This document shows, piece after piece, positions 1 to 7,969 of a stretch of DNA of 64,000 nt (the first letter of the stretch is position 1; each line of letters begins with the position of its first letter). The DNA comes from Thiodiazotropha sp040506195 (lineage in GTDB: Bacteria; Pseudomonadota; Gammaproteobacteria; Chromatiales; Chromatiaceae), in assembly GCA_040506195.1 (NCBI GenBank), contig JBEVXH010000001.1, forward strand, positions 558,001 through 622,000, in the 5' to 3' direction. The translations under genes and the position numbers were made by a program. A model generated the notes under the pieces. That model saw only the letters and a list, made by a program, of their open reading frames with translations. It was not told the origin of the DNA and made no database searches.

Positions 1-262
1 CCACCACTTCGAAGACACTCCCCTCGATCTCATCCGGTACTTCCTGGATCAGATGCGCAATCCTTGTCCCGCTGCTCACGACACGCTCCCCGTCGTCCGG
101 CACGACACCACCCTGAATCACTCGCATCAGGGTTGACTTGCCGGCCCCGTTACGGCCGAGCAGCGCAATCCTCTCCCCCTTTTCGATGTTGAGATCGACA
201 TCATCCAGTAACGGCCGATCGCCATAGCTGAGATGCAGCCTGCGCAAGGTGATCAGCGGCAT
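1..262 (-). CDS. uup: ABC-F ATPase Uup, N-terminal part (cut by window edge)
   Basis: The reading frame starts at the ATG at 262 and runs off the left edge. The first 87 residues begin MPLITLRRLHLSYGDRPLL and contain a Walker A motif, GRNGAGKST. Spacing and sequence match the first nucleotide-binding domain of ABC-F proteins, and the start is closest to what I recall of Uup. ABC-F proteins have two ATPase domains and no membrane domain. They act on ribosomes or, for Uup, on nucleic-acid transactions linked to transposon excision. Only the beginning is visible, so the linker and second ATPase domain that separate Uup from EttA cannot be checked. The family call is firm; the subfamily is likely. 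Confidence 0.75.
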   Translation of the reverse strand, partial: MPLITLRRLHLSYGDRPLLDDVDLNIEKGERIALLGRNGAGKSTLMRVIQGGVVPDDGERVVSSGTRIAHLIQEVPDEIEGSVFEVV

Positions 263-318
263 CGAAATACCCGGGTGGAATCATTCATGACATCTCTCAG
301 TTAAAAAGCTTTATCCTT

Positions 319-352
319 GGACTGTTAACGCTGATCCAATCAGCTCTGCTGG
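319..352. repeat. MITE-A terminal repeat, degenerate solo copy
   Basis: The stretch reads GGACTGTTAACGCTGATCC and continues CAATCAGCTCTGCTGG. It matches the terminal inverted repeat of the complete element at 12232-12550 with several substitutions, including the GCTGG that follows the repeat on that element's right end. No second end is visible. It lies in the 268-base gap between uup and trpB2, in which no other gene was seen. Confidence 0.6.
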
Positions 353-530
353 TAAAAAATCAATCATTATGTGATTATCGCCATGTTAATTTATCGGTAG
401 TTTTATTTATATCCTGCATCGTTACCAGGATGTGGAAAAACACCCATTCCAATCCAACAAGATCTGCATCATGGACGGGCTATCAAATCACTATTTGGGA
501 CTCGGGCCAAGTAGCGGGAGACGATAACTT

Positions 531-1880
531 ATGAAGACCAAGATTCTGCTGAAAGAAGCAGATATGCCGACCCATTGGTATAACATCGTGGCTGATATGC
601 CCAATCCACCGGCGCCGATCCTTGCCCCCGACGGCTCTCCGGTAACGCCGGATGCTCTCAGCGCAATCTTTCCTGACGCCATTATCGAACAGGAGGTGAG
701 CGCGCAACGCTGGATCCCTATTCCCGATGAGGTCCGTGAAGTGCTGCGTCTGTGGCGGCCGTCCCCCCTCTATCGCGCCGAACGTTTGGAAATGGCGCTC
801 AAGACTCCCGCCAAGATCTATTTCAAGAATGAAGCGGTCAGCCCGGCGGGATCGCACAAACCGAATACCGCGGTCGCGCAGGCCTATTACAACAAACTTC
901 AGGGCATCAAACGACTCGCCACCGAAACGGGGGCGGGGCAGTGGGGCTGTTCCCTGGCCCTTGCCGGGCAACTGTTCGATTTGGAAGTCAGGGTCTATAT
1001 GGTCAAGGTCAGTTATCAGCAAAAACCCTATCGTCGCTCGATGATGGAGACATGGGGCGCCGAGGTCTTTCCGAGCCCGACCGACATGACCCAGTCGGGG
1101 CGCCATATCCTGCAACAGGATGCCGACTCTCCCGGGTCATTGGGTATCGCCATCTCCGAAGCCGTCGAGGAGGCTGCCGGCCGATCGGATACCAACTACG
1201 CCCTGGGTTCGGTGCTCAATCATGTGTTGCTGCACCAGACCATTATCGGCGAAGAGGCGAAAAAGCAGCTTGAGCTTGTGGGGGAATATCCCGATGCGAT
1301 CTACGCTCCCTGCGGAGGGGGCTCGAACTTCGGCGGGATCGCCTTCCCGTTCTTTGCCGACAAGGCGGCGGGCAAGGAGATCGATCTGGTCGCCGTTGAA
1401 CCGACCTCATGCCCGACACTGACCAAAGGCGTATACGCTTATGATTACGGCGATACGGAGGGCCTCACGCCCTTGACGAAGATGTATACGCTGGGCCACG
1501 ATTTCATGCCGCCCGGCATCCATGCCGGGGGGCTGCGCTATCACGGCGATTCGGCGCTCGTCAGTCAGCTCTACAACGAGGGGCTATTGAGCGCGGTGGC
1601 CATCCCCCAGCTGGAGACCTTTGAAGCCGGCGAACTGTTCGCCAAGACCCAGGGCATCATTCCCGCGCCGGAGTCCTGTCATGCGATTGCCGCCACCGTT
1701 CGGGAGGCGAAACGTTGCGCCGAAACGGGTGAGGCGAAAACCCTGCTCTTCAACCTGTCCGGTCATGGACATTTCGATATGAGTTCCTATGACCGCTACT
1801 TCAAAGGGGAACTGGAAGACTTCGACTACCCGGACGATGCGATTCAGGCATCACTCAGCCATTTGCCGAAGGTGGGTTGA
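531..1880 (+). CDS. Tryptophan synthase beta-like protein (TrpB2 type)
   Basis: This 449-residue PLP enzyme of fold type II matches the long TrpB2 branch of tryptophan synthase beta chains. TrpB converts indole and serine to tryptophan. The PLP lysine is K110 in SPAGSHKPN, and a glycine-rich phosphate loop, CGGGSNFGG, lies near residue 265. The N-terminal extension (MPTHWYNIVADMPNPPAP) is typical of TrpB2 and absent from ordinary TrpB (about 400 residues). There is a purine-rich GGGAGA about ten bases before the ATG. No trpA is adjacent, so it is an orphan. TrpB2 enzymes may act as stand-alone indole-salvage or serine-utilizing enzymes; the real substrate here is inferred, not shown. Confidence 0.85.
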   Translation: MKTKILLKEADMPTHWYNIVADMPNPPAPILAPDGSPVTPDALSAIFPDAIIEQEVSAQRWIPIPDEVREVLRLWRPSPLYRAERLEMALKTPAKIYFKNEAVSPAGSHKPNTAVAQAYYNKLQGIKRLATETGAGQWGCSLALAGQLFDLEVRVYMVKVSYQQKPYRRSMMETWGAEVFPSPTDMTQSGRHILQQDADSPGSLGIAISEAVEEAAGRSDTNYALGSVLNHVLLHQTIIGEEAKKQLELVGEYPDAIYAPCGGGSNFGGIAFPFFADKAAGKEIDLVAVEPTSCPTLTKGVYAYDYGDTEGLTPLTKMYTLGHDFMPPGIHAGGLRYHGDSALVSQLYNEGLLSAVAIPQLETFEAGELFAKTQGIIPAPESCHAIAATVREAKRCAETGEAKTLLFNLSGHGHFDMSSYDRYFKGELEDFDYPDDAIQASLSHLPKVG

Positions 1881-1902
1881 GCGGCGCTTGAGGGCCCGGG
1901 AG

Positions 1903-2898
1903 TCACGCCTGCTGTGACTCCCAGGCCATGCGTATCCGGTTCAGGTCGCGGCACGCCTGATCCCAGTTCAGATCGTCCCCGGAGTGCTGCAGCTTCTCGA
2001 TCAACTGATGAATACCCGCGATCAGGGGCTGCAGGCGCTCCCGCTCCTTCTGCCCGTTGCTTTGCTGCTGCAGACTGAAGATGCGGCTGTTGACGACCTC
2101 CACCAGCAGCTTGAGATTGTCCCGCCAACGCTGGCAGCGCGTCCGGTCATGGACAGGCATGTTGCGCACAAGCACGGAAACCGATTCTGCATTGAACAGC
2201 GAACGGTGGCCGAAATCGATGATTTTGCCATTGTCATAAAGGCTCTCCATCATCTCCTGGTCCAGCATGCCGACTTCACCCGCGTGGGAAAAGTAGTGTC
2301 CGCTCTCCACCAGCCTGACTATCACCCTCAAACCGAAACGATCGAAGGTCTCCAGCAGACCCTCACCCAGGGTACGCAAATCATCGCAATCGAGGCTGTT
2401 ATCGATAAAATCGGCGAGCAGGTTCAGTTCGAGACAGGCTGCCAGAGAAGCCTCCATCTCCTCCTGGGCAAGGAGGGCGCGCTCCCGGGCCGCTTCGAGA
2501 TCGTGACGGTTATTGAGGGCAATGCGAATCTTGGCCAGCAGTTCATCCACATCATAGGGCTTGGTCACATAATCATCGGCTCCGGCCTGATAACCGGCAA
2601 GGCGTTCGCTGAGGCGGGACAAGGCCGACACGAAGATTATGGGGGTCATGGATATGGCGGGATCCGCCTTCACCAGGCGGCACACGGTCAGACCATCCAT
2701 CAACGGCATATCCACATCCAACAGGATAAGATCGGGTGTGCTTTGCGCCACCTGCTCAAGGCAAGCCTGGCCATTGGCCGCCAAAGAGACCTGATAGCTG
2801 TAGCTTAATATCTGATCCAGGCTTCGCAGATTCTCCGGTTGATCATCGACCACCAGGATATGTTGCGCTGAAGCCTCTACCGGTTTGCTTGTCATCAC
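1903..2898 (-). CDS. Response regulator with uncharacterised C-terminal domain
   Basis: The 331-residue protein has an N-terminal receiver domain (about residues 13-130) with acidic pair D18-D19, phosphoacceptor D61 in LILLDVDMPLMDG and the conserved lysine in YVTKPYD. A charged helical linker follows (RHDLEAARERALLAQEEME). The last 190 residues show no DNA-binding, GGDEF, HD-GYP or kinase motifs that I recognise, and contain a second helical stretch near the end. No sensor kinase is adjacent; the nearest hybrid kinase is 11 kb away. Upstream is a 340-base gap shared with a divergent Crp/Fnr gene. It is probably an orphan regulator whose output is protein-protein contact; this is inference. 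Confidence 0.85.
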   Translation of the reverse strand: MMTSKPVEASAQHILVVDDQPENLRSLDQILSYSYQVSLAANGQACLEQVAQSTPDLILLDVDMPLMDGLTVCRLVKADPAISMTPIIFVSALSRLSERLAGYQAGADDYVTKPYDVDELLAKIRIALNNRHDLEAARERALLAQEEMEASLAACLELNLLADFIDNSLDCDDLRTLGEGLLETFDRFGLRVIVRLVESGHYFSHAGEVGMLDQEMMESLYDNGKIIDFGHRSLFNAESVSVLVRNMPVHDRTRCQRWRDNLKLLVEVVNSRIFSLQQQSNGQKERERLQPLIAGIHQLIEKLQHSGDDLNWDQACRDLNRIRMAWESQQA

Positions 2899-3238
2899 CC
2901 GCCTCCATGTACGGACTCCCGCTATTATTGCAAGAATTCCAATGACATGTCCTGTTGTTTACTGATGAAATATGCATCCATGTGGCCGCTTTCCACATCT
3001 TGCAACGATTCGATTGCCGACCCCGGCACACCGGCACCGCGGCTGTCGTCGAGAAGCTGGACCCTAAGCAGGAATACACCCTCGCTGATGCCCCCGGATT
3101 CCCTTTTGCCAGCCGAAAAACCGCCCGCCGGAAGGCTCTATCCACACTCTCTCCGATCTGGTATTGTTGACTGAACTACCCTGTTTTTCAACGCTTATAC
3201 GGGTGATGACGATCCATCTCTTATAGACGAACATTGCA
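2899..3238. other. Divergent intergenic region without recognised gene
   Basis: This 340-base gap lies between a leftward response regulator and a rightward Crp/Fnr gene and should hold both promoters. Short frames here overlap each other on both strands and none resembles a protein I know. A TTATAG hexamer at about 3220 lies only some 14 bases before the Crp/Fnr ATG, and no Shine-Dalgarno sequence is visible there, so that transcript could have a very short leader. No FNR-type TTGAT-N4-ATCAA site was found. Confidence 0.35.
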
Positions 3239-3946
3239 ATGGTTAAAAATGTCGCTTTCACGGATGCCAGGGATGGTGTGGCCGACTGTCTGAAGTGCTC
3301 CCTGCGCGAGTCTGTGCTGTTTGCCAATCTGGAAGAGAAGGATTTCGAGAAGTTACACGATCCTATCGATCAATATACGCTACCGGTCGGCTCAACACTC
3401 TACCGCGCGGGTGATAAGGGCGAACGTATGTATACGGTGCGTTCGGGGGTCCTGAAGCTTGTGCAGTACCTGCCTGACGGCAGCCAGCGGATCGTCCGCC
3501 TGATCCGATCCACCGATATTACGGGATTGGAGTGCATCGTAGGCGAAACCTATCAGCATGACGCGGTCGTACTTCATGAGACCGAGGTCTGTGCCCTGCC
3601 GGTGCGTGTGGTGGAGAGCCTGAGCAGGGAGAATCCCGCCCTCCACCGGGAACTGCTCAATCGCTGGCAGCGCGCCCTGAAGGAGGCCGACGCCTGGCTG
3701 ACCGAACTCTCCACAGGGTCCGCCAAACAGCGGGTGGCCCGTCTGCTGTTGCGCCTCGTCAAGGATACGCAGATGAGCGAATGCAACCTGTTCGCCCGGG
3801 AAGACATGGGCGCCATGCTGGGTATCACCACCGAGACGGCCAGCCGTACGATCGCTGAATTCAAGCGCCAGAGCCTGCTGGTCGAAACCAACACCAATCA
3901 TTTCCTCCTGGATATCCCGAATCTGCATAGAATCGCGGAAGATTGA
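3239..3946 (+). CDS. Crp/Fnr family regulator, FNR-like with altered cysteine set
   Basis: The 235-residue protein has a cyclic-nucleotide-binding-like sensor domain (about 25-150) and a C-terminal helix-turn-helix. The recognition helix carries ETASRTIAEFK, the E-x-x-S-R pattern that in FNR reads TTGAT half-sites. The N-terminus has C17 and C20 (DCLKC), and C118 lies in ETEVCALP. These align with FNR C20, C23 and C122. The position matching FNR C29 is V26, so the normal 4Fe-4S ligand set is incomplete; C99 is an extra cysteine that might substitute. It is therefore either a divergent oxygen or NO sensor or one using thiols without a cluster. The following gene starts 72 bases downstream on the same strand and may be cotranscribed. 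Confidence 0.85.
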   Translation: MVKNVAFTDARDGVADCLKCSLRESVLFANLEEKDFEKLHDPIDQYTLPVGSTLYRAGDKGERMYTVRSGVLKLVQYLPDGSQRIVRLIRSTDITGLECIVGETYQHDAVVLHETEVCALPVRVVESLSRENPALHRELLNRWQRALKEADAWLTELSTGSAKQRVARLLLRLVKDTQMSECNLFAREDMGAMLGITTETASRTIAEFKRQSLLVETNTNHFLLDIPNLHRIAED

Positions 3947-4018
3947 CCTTTTTCAATGCCTGCAGCAATCCGCTATCTTATTCTGCCCTCCTGACTCATC
4001 AGGCAAGGGAGAGGTAAG

Positions 4019-4474
4019 TTGAAACAGGTCGTCAAGGAGACCGGGATTCCGATCTTCAGCATTGAAATGGACTTTTCGGAATGCAGATTCGACACAACCG
4101 AAGAGATTGTCGCCTTTCTTGTGGAACAGGTGAAATCACATAAGGCCGCACGCTATATCACCACATTCGATCACCTGAAACACACCTCGGAACTGGCGGA
4201 AGGCATTGTCGCCGAGCATATCGTCGCCGCATATAATATTGTCTTCTGTTTCGGCTTCAGCCTGCAGGATGCCGAGCAGCTGGCCACACGGCCCCGCTCG
4301 CTCGGTGTCTGTGAGACGGACAACCGTGTCACGCTTTCGTTTATGGAAGCCCCCATGCCGGTTGCGAATGCACTCATGGAGCAGTGGACGAGATCCCTGC
4401 TGAGCGATGAGCGCCACTCCTCTCGGCATGCCGCATCACAAGGTCATCGGGAAGATGTGCAATTGCACTCTTAA
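4019..4474 (+). CDS. Small conserved protein of unknown function (DUF6858-like)
   Basis: The 151-residue protein starts at a TTG preceded by GGGAGAGG at a good distance, which decides the start. It is soluble, without signal peptide or membrane segment. A core such as FDHLKHTS, NIVFCFGFSL and RPRSLGVCE followed by FMEAPMPVANALMEQW resembles a conserved bacterial family I recall as DUF6858. That family has no established function, and my assignment is from memory. The last 25 residues are polar and look disordered. It follows the FNR-like regulator on the same strand, so it may be its cotranscribed partner or target. Confidence 0.65.
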   Translation: MKQVVKETGIPIFSIEMDFSECRFDTTEEIVAFLVEQVKSHKAARYITTFDHLKHTSELAEGIVAEHIVAAYNIVFCFGFSLQDAEQLATRPRSLGVCETDNRVTLSFMEAPMPVANALMEQWTRSLLSDERHSSRHAASQGHREDVQLHS

Positions 4475-4559
4475 CTAGGGCGCGGGGCGCACCGGCACTT
4501 GACGGGCGATCCTATCGTTACGACTTTCACACCCCGCGGGTCATCCCGGGAGCTGGCCG

Positions 4560-5051
4560 TTACATCTCCATCTCCAGATCGTCAATGATAGTATCGATAC
4601 CGGCCTGCGCGCACTCCTCATCGGTTTCTCCGGACGGCGCGCCACTCACGCCCACGGCGCCAAGCAGTTGACCTCCTGCCTGAACGGGCAATCCACCGGC
4701 AGACATGACCAGGCCATCGATTTGGCCGATGGGTGTGTTCGCGCGACTCTTCAATGCTGATGTCGCCGCATTGAAATTAGCCGCCGTAAAGGCCTTCATG
4801 CGGCTGATCGGCACCGTAATCTGGGCAGCGATTGTGTCACGCATGACCGCCTGTACCGTACCGTCCCGGTCAACTACCGTGACGCCGATCTGGATACCCT
4901 GTTTACGGCATGCCTCAATCGCACCCAGGGCGATCCGGTTCGCCGACTCCAGCGCGAGGCGCTTGACACTGACACTCGGTGCGGCTTCATCCGCCACCAC
5001 ACCCATCGAGATACCGTAGCATAGGGATACGGCTATCATCACTCTCTTCAT
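4560..5051 (-). CDS. Secreted GlcG/HbpS family (DUF336) protein
   Basis: The protein has 163 residues. The first 20 form a signal peptide (MKRVMIAVSLCYGISMGVVADE), so the mature protein should be periplasmic. The rest matches the GlcG/HbpS fold: a helical start with RLALESANRIALGAIEACRK, a strand GVTVVDRDG and the closing glycine-rich stretch GGLPVQAGGQLLGAVGVSG. HbpS of Streptomyces binds haem and interacts with a two-component system, while GlcG sits with glycolate oxidase genes. Neither context is present here: it lies between the small DUF6858-like gene and ispG. Ligand and role are unknown. The gene appears intact with the usual length. Confidence 0.85.
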   Translation of the reverse strand: MKRVMIAVSLCYGISMGVVADEAAPSVSVKRLALESANRIALGAIEACRKQGIQIGVTVVDRDGTVQAVMRDTIAAQITVPISRMKAFTAANFNAATSALKSRANTPIGQIDGLVMSAGGLPVQAGGQLLGAVGVSGAPSGETDEECAQAGIDTIIDDLEMEM

Positions 5052-5120
5052 AGTTTCCTCCGGTATGTTTGTGTCGTTTGCGATCCCCTTCCATCGATTT
5101 CGATCTAGGACCGGGATAGG

Positions 5121-5149
5121 GTGATGAAATCAGAAGTTCATCACTTTTT
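5121..5149 (+). terminator. Stem-loop with T-run between ispG and glcG-like gene
   Basis: GTGATGAA and TTCATCAC form an eight-base-pair stem with an eight-base loop, followed by TTTTT on the plus strand. It lies directly after the leftward ispG stop. The T-run is on the wrong side for leftward transcription, so it is a clean intrinsic terminator only for rightward reading. For ispG the hairpin could still stabilise the mRNA end. Confidence 0.4.
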
Positions 5150-5150
5150 A

Positions 5151-6365
5151 TCAGTAGTGTTGTTTGACATAGTCATCCACCAATGCCATGAATTGCCCTG
5201 ATATATCATCGCCTTTAAGCGTAGCCACCTTTTCACCATCCACATACACCGGCGCCGACGGCGATTCGCCGGTTCCCGGCAGGCTGATACCGATATTAGC
5301 CTGTTTGCTTTCCCCAGGCCCGTTCACCACGCACCCCATCACGGCCACGGACATTGCCTCGACCCCGGGATGCGCCTTGCGCCACTCCGGCATCATGTTG
5401 CGCAAGTGGTTTTGCACATCCTTGGCGAGCTGCTGGAAATAGCTGCTTGTGGTGCGGCCGCATCCCGGGCAGGCAACCACCATTGGCGTGAATGCGCGAA
5501 TACCCATCGACTGCAGCAGTTGCTGGGCGACAATCACCTCCTCGGTTCTCGCCCCACCGGGTTCCGGGGTCAGTGAGATGCGTATGGTGTCACCGATACC
5601 CTCCTGCAGCAGCACCGCAAGGGCGGCGCTGGAGGCGACGATACCCTTGGAGCCCATCCCCGCTTCGGTCAACCCCAGGTGGAGCGCATAGTCGCATTCA
5701 GCCGCCAAGGTTCGATAGACGGCAATCAAGTCCTGGACTCCACTCATCTTACAGGAGAGTACGATACGGTCGGCCGGAAGCCCCACTTCCTCGGCACGCT
5801 GAGCGCTCTCAAGGGCCGACACCACCATCACTTTATGCACCATCTCGACACTGTCGAGAGGTTTTTCGGCCCGGGTATTCTCGTCCATCAGGCGCGCTAC
5901 CAGCCCCTTGTCCAGACTCCCCCAGTTGACGCCGATACGCACCGGCTTATCGAAGCGGCAGGCGGTTTCGATCATGCCGGCGAATCGGCTGTCGCGCTTC
6001 TCGCCGCTGCCGACATTTCCGGGGTTGATGCGGTATTTGGCCAGCGCCTCGGCACAAGCCGGATGGTCTCTGAGCAAACGATGGCCGTTGAAGTGGAAAT
6101 CGCCGATCAGCGGTACCGCTATACCCTGGCGCGCCAGACGATCGCGAATCTCCGGTATCGCCCCGGCCGCCGCCTCATTGTTGACAGTCAGTCGCACCAG
6201 TTCCGAACCGGCCTGGGCGAGCGCCTTGATCTGCTCCACACTGGCATCCACATCCGCCGTATCGGTATTGGTCATCGACTGCACCACGACGGGATTGCCG
6301 GCACCGATCCGCACACCACCGACCGGAACACCCCGGGTAATGCGTCTGTTTATTGGCACAGTCAT
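5151..6365 (-). CDS. ispG: 4-hydroxy-3-methylbut-2-enyl diphosphate synthase (IspG/GcpE)
   Basis: The 404-residue enzyme performs the penultimate step of the MEP isoprenoid pathway: reductive ring opening of MEcPP to HMBPP using a 4Fe-4S cluster. The N-terminal TIM barrel is intact (VQSMTNTDTADVD, GDFHFNGHRLL). The C-terminal cluster domain has C299 and C302 (CPGCGRTTSS), C345 (VMGCVVNGPGE) and E352, the known ligand pattern. Length is normal for the short bacterial form, without the insert seen in plants. It is separated from neighbours by about 100 to 180 bases and appears to be transcribed alone. An inverted repeat AGTCAC/GTGACT near 6510-6530 lies between it and the upstream sqr gene. Confidence 0.97.
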   Translation of the reverse strand: MTVPINRRITRGVPVGGVRIGAGNPVVVQSMTNTDTADVDASVEQIKALAQAGSELVRLTVNNEAAAGAIPEIRDRLARQGIAVPLIGDFHFNGHRLLRDHPACAEALAKYRINPGNVGSGEKRDSRFAGMIETACRFDKPVRIGVNWGSLDKGLVARLMDENTRAEKPLDSVEMVHKVMVVSALESAQRAEEVGLPADRIVLSCKMSGVQDLIAVYRTLAAECDYALHLGLTEAGMGSKGIVASSAALAVLLQEGIGDTIRISLTPEPGGARTEEVIVAQQLLQSMGIRAFTPMVVACPGCGRTTSSYFQQLAKDVQNHLRNMMPEWRKAHPGVEAMSVAVMGCVVNGPGESKQANIGISLPGTGESPSAPVYVDGEKVATLKGDDISGQFMALVDDYVKQHY

Positions 6366-6543
6366 CGCCTCACTTCCACCTGCCGAGTGCGCAGCATATC
6401 AAATTCACCCAATGGTTATTATTACTCAGACGCCCAATAAGGTAGCGCTCAGGGTCTCAAGAGTGCTTGGGACAGCCCCCTGCTTGACCCTGGCCGATAA
6501 CCACAATCTTCAGTCACTGAATCGGTGACTTGGTGATAGTGAG

Positions 6544-7812
6544 CTATTTCAATTTTCCGATGCCCAGCATCTTGAGGATGTACTTCTCGTAAATCGGCTC
6601 AGTGGTCCCTTTCTTCATCTTGCGGATGAAATACTTTTCAAAGGCGATCTTGGCCATGTGCACCCACTTGCCTTTTTTGAACCAGGCTACATTACGGGGC
6701 GGGATTTGCGGTAATGCGACAAATGCGGCGCCGGTATCTCCCATGTCGGCGAGACAGACGGCATTCCAGGTAGCCAGGGTCGTACCCTCCTTGCCGGCCA
6801 GTTCATCCGCGATGTTGTGAACGATGGCGGTCACCATCGACTCGATCATATAGCCGGTCTTGGGCGCCCCGGTAGGGACCGCGGTCGCTTCCACGGGCGG
6901 GATGGCGATACAGACACCGGCGCCGAATATATTCGGATATTTCGGGTTACGTTGATGGTCGTCGACAAAAACGAAACCGCGGGGATTACACAAACCCTCA
7001 ACGTTGGCGACAGCATCGACACCCTTGAATGCGGGGATCATCATCGAATAGGTGAAATCCAGCTCATGCTCCTTCAGTTTGTGCCCGGAATCGTCAAACT
7101 CCTCGATGACCATCTTGCCCTGTTCGATCTTCGTTACTTTGGCGTTAGTGATCCAGTTGATATGATGGTTGCGAAACTCACTCTCGAGAAAACCCTTAGA
7201 GTCCCCAACACCACCCAGGCCCAGATGTCCGATATATGGCTCGGATGTCACGAATGTCATCGGTACTTTGTCTCGCATCTTACGCTTTCGCAGATCAGAA
7301 TCCATGATGAAGGCGAATTCATAAGCGGGACCAAAACAGCTGGCGAAGGGCATTGCGCCGATAACCACATGACCAGGGTCATCCAGCAGATCCCGGTAGG
7401 CGCCATAGGCCCTTTCCGCATGATCCACAGTACAGATCGATTCGGTGAAACCGTCCGGTCCCGAACCCTCAACCTCTTCGAAAGCAAGCCGCGGGCCGGT
7501 TGCGACAACAAGGTAGTCGTAGTTGACGGTGTCTCCGCCGTCGAGTGTCAGCTGATTTGCATCGGGATCGATTTTTACGACTCGCTTGGAGATAAAATTG
7601 ATACCTTTGCGTTCCAGGTGAGGACGAATATCAAAAGTGATGTGTGATCGATCGCGCCAACCTACAGCCAGCCAGGGATTGGACGGCACGAACTGGAAAT
7701 ACTCCCGTTCATTGATCATCGTGATCTCATGCTCACGCCCCAGCTCCATGCGTAATTCGTAGGCACAGGGCATACCCCCCGTACCGGCACCCATAATGAC
7801 GATATGCGCCAT
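6544..7812 (-). CDS. sqr: Sulfide:quinone oxidoreductase
   Basis: The 422-residue flavoprotein starts with the FAD motif IVIMGAGTGGMPCAYEL. SQR oxidises sulfide at the cytoplasmic membrane to polysulfide or sulfane sulfur and passes electrons to quinone. C127 (TESICTVDHAE), C159 (PFASCFGPAYE) and C353 (NAVCLADMGDTG) line up with the three redox cysteines known in SQRs (A. aeolicus C124, C156, C347). The segment PVEATAVPTGAPKTGYMIE resembles one of the divergent SQR types rather than type I; I lean to type VI (SqrF-like) without certainty. The C-terminus has basic and hydrophobic helices suitable for membrane attachment. A strong ribosome site GGAGGT (minus strand, 7821-7826) precedes the ATG. 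It is not in an operon. Confidence 0.88.
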   Translation of the reverse strand: MAHIVIMGAGTGGMPCAYELRMELGREHEITMINEREYFQFVPSNPWLAVGWRDRSHITFDIRPHLERKGINFISKRVVKIDPDANQLTLDGGDTVNYDYLVVATGPRLAFEEVEGSGPDGFTESICTVDHAERAYGAYRDLLDDPGHVVIGAMPFASCFGPAYEFAFIMDSDLRKRKMRDKVPMTFVTSEPYIGHLGLGGVGDSKGFLESEFRNHHINWITNAKVTKIEQGKMVIEEFDDSGHKLKEHELDFTYSMMIPAFKGVDAVANVEGLCNPRGFVFVDDHQRNPKYPNIFGAGVCIAIPPVEATAVPTGAPKTGYMIESMVTAIVHNIADELAGKEGTTLATWNAVCLADMGDTGAAFVALPQIPPRNVAWFKKGKWVHMAKIAFEKYFIRKMKKGTTEPIYEKYILKMLGIGKLK

Positions 7813-7827
7813 TGAACAATACCTCCA

Positions 7828-7907
7828 TCCTCTCCGATATTATGATATTGCGGTAAAGCCGGGAGAGGAGGCAAAAACCGCTTTTGATAAAAAACCTTAG
7901 GATTATA
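7828..7907 (-). promoter_or_regulatory. sqr leader: possible -10 box and hairpin beside the ribosome site
   Basis: On the minus strand a TATAAT hexamer (7902-7907) precedes sqr. Between it and the gene, TCCTCTCC (7862-7869) can pair with GGAGAGGA (7828-7835) over a 26-base loop, ending two bases before the GGAGGT ribosome site. The same pyrimidine arm could also pair with the ribosome site itself, so alternative folding might affect translation. The -35 box is poor. This is inferred from sequence alone. Confidence 0.35.
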
Positions 7908-7969
7908 CCCAACCTACTGAAAATTAAAATTATTTAAGTATTTTGCGATGAGCTAATATTGGCAGGATT

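Noticed and set aside
5679..6440. Long open frame on the plus strand opposite ispG
   Set aside because: It is fully antisense to a clear ispG gene with all cluster ligands, and its translation is rich in His, Arg and Pro, as reverse frames of GC-rich genes usually are.
6817..7647. 276-codon plus-strand frame opposite sqr
   Set aside because: It mirrors sqr and has no recognisable motif or ribosome site.
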